Source: Candidatus Rokuibacteriota bacterium (GTDB taxonomy: Bacteria; Methylomirabilota; Methylomirabilia; Rokubacteriales; JACPHL01). From it: 5,489 nucleotides of DNA. Positions 4,859-5,489 of this stretch are shown here, one piece after another (position 1 is the first letter of the stretch; every line of letters begins with the position of its first letter). The translations under genes were made by a program, and so were the position numbers. A model generated the notes under the pieces. It ran no database searches. It was not told the origin of the DNA and saw only the letters and a program-made list of their open reading frames with translations. The DNA lies in the NCBI GenBank assembly GCA_016188625.1, contig JACPHL010000326.1, positions 1 to 5,489 on the forward strand, written 5' to 3'.

Positions 4859-5489
4859 GATCGGTCGCCCCCGGGGGTCGGGCCTCGGCCCTGTCCCCCG
4901 CGAGGGCGGTCTCGATCTCCTCCAGGACCTCCGGATCGGTCTCCCGCGCGCGAGCCGCCTCGAGGAGCGGCCGGGTCCGAGGGTCGCGGAACCGCCCCAG
5001 GGCCCAGGCGGCGTGGGCCCGGACGATGGGCTCGTCGGCTGAAAGCGCCCGGCTCAGGGCCGGGACCGCCTCGGGACCGCCCAGGTTCCCGAGGGCCACC
5101 GCCGCGCTCCGGGCCAGGCCCCGGCGCTTGGCGCGGCGGAGCGGGCTCCGTCGGAGCCGGATCCAGAACTCCTCGTCCGAGAGCGTCACCAGCGCCTCCA
5201 GGGGCGGGAGGCCGTCGGCCAGGAAGGCCGCCTCCGGCGTGACCGGGGCCTTCCGGTTCCAGGGGCAGACCTCCTGGCAGATGTCGCACCCGAAGGCGAG
5301 CCCGCCGAGCGCCGGCCGGAGCTCGCGCGGGATCGGACCATGCTGCTCGATGGTGAGGTAGCTGATGCAGCGGCGGGCGTCGAGGACGTAGGGGGCGACG
5401 AAGGCCCCGGTCGGGCACGCCTCGAGGCAGCGGGTGCAGCTCCCGCAGTGGTCCGGGATCGGGGCGTCGGGCTCGAGCTCGGCGGTGAC
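4851..5489 (-). CDS. queG: Epoxyqueuosine reductase QueG, C-terminal part (5' end outside window)
   Basis: The last 212 residues of the enzyme that reduces epoxyqueuosine to queuosine in the wobble position of tRNAs with GUN anticodons, the final step of queuosine synthesis. Eight cysteines of the two [4Fe-4S] clusters are present, numbered within this fragment: C15, C18, C21 and C25 (CGSCTRCLEACPTGA), C41 (DARRCISYLTIE), then C68, C71 and C75 (GCDICQEVCPWN). The DARRCISYLTIE and CDICQEVCPWN motifs are diagnostic for QueG as against generic ferredoxins. Residues about 124-195 form HEAT/PBS-lyase-like helical repeats (AAVALGNLGGPEAVPALSRA, then AHAAWALGRF), a C-terminal module known in many QueG proteins. 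The N-terminal cobalamin-binding catalytic domain lies beyond position 5489. The stop codon falls within the pncA ribosome-binding site, five bases before the next gene. Confidence 0.95.
   Translation of the reverse strand, partial: VTAELEPDAPIPDHCGSCTRCLEACPTGAFVAPYVLDARRCISYLTIEQHGPIPRELRPALGGLAFGCDICQEVCPWNRKAPVTPEAAFLADGLPPLEALVTLSDEEFWIRLRRSPLRRAKRRGLARSAAVALGNLGGPEAVPALSRALSADEPIVRAHAAWALGRFRDPRTRPLLEAARARETDPEVLEEIETALAGDRAEARPPGATDRR

Noticed and set aside
4255-5418. A 387-codon minus-strand frame that would give nicotinamidase a long N-terminal extension.
   Set aside because: The extra 191 residues are an out-of-frame, low-complexity Arg/Pro/Gly reading of queG. A strong ribosome-binding site precedes the ATG at 4845, which fits the family start.
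1-5489. Searched by eye for tRNA or rRNA genes, CRISPR repeats, insertion sequence ends and riboswitches.
   Set aside because: No spaced direct repeats, transposase-like frame or cloverleaf pattern was seen. The gaps (at most 48 bp) are too short for a riboswitch, apart from the possible sequence beyond the window edges.

Overview
The window is a very GC-rich stretch (roughly 70% by eye) from a bacterial chromosome. Every gene I can support lies on the minus strand, so the biological reading order runs from position 5489 down to 1. Base composition, frequent GTG starts and tight gene packing suggest a high-GC soil or sediment lineage such as Rokubacteria/Methylomirabilota, Acidobacteria or a deltaproteobacterium. 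That placement is an impression, not a demonstration. I see no rRNA, tRNA, transposase, integrase, phage gene or CRISPR array.

Layout in transcription order: the C-terminal part of epoxyqueuosine reductase QueG (5489-4851, N-terminus outside the window); nicotinamidase (4845-4255); a small VOC/glyoxalase-fold metalloprotein (4255-3866); peptide deformylase Def with a GTG start (3832-3284); a 125-aa degenerate receiver-like protein (3287-2910); a dienelactone hydrolase-family alpha/beta hydrolase (2910-2182); a ferritin-like diiron protein (2165-1506); an amidohydrolase of the TRZ/ATZ/MtaD type with a GTG start (1457-45); and possibly the first codons of another gene (37-1). Gaps range from a 4-bp overlap to 48 bp, and no gene-free stretch approaches 300 bases.

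The spacing is that of one operon or two abutting ones. Three junctions overlap (TGATG, ATGA, TGATG), and two of the downstream starts have a poor or badly spaced ribosome-binding site, which suggests translational coupling. The one strong promoter-like signal is an extended -10 (TGATATAAT) at the VOC/def junction. It could split the run into queG-pncA-VOC and def-receiver-hydrolase-ferritin-amidohydrolase.

Functionally the cluster mixes housekeeping (tRNA queuosine synthesis, NAD salvage, N-terminal formyl removal) with small-molecule hydrolases and metalloenzymes whose substrates cannot be read from sequence. I found no clear novel multi-gene system. The items most worth a second look are the extended -10 embedded in a stop codon, the amidohydrolase that lacks the usual HxxE glutamate, the receiver-like protein without its phosphorylation pocket, and the unassigned diiron protein. 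The long plus-strand open frames are composition artefacts.
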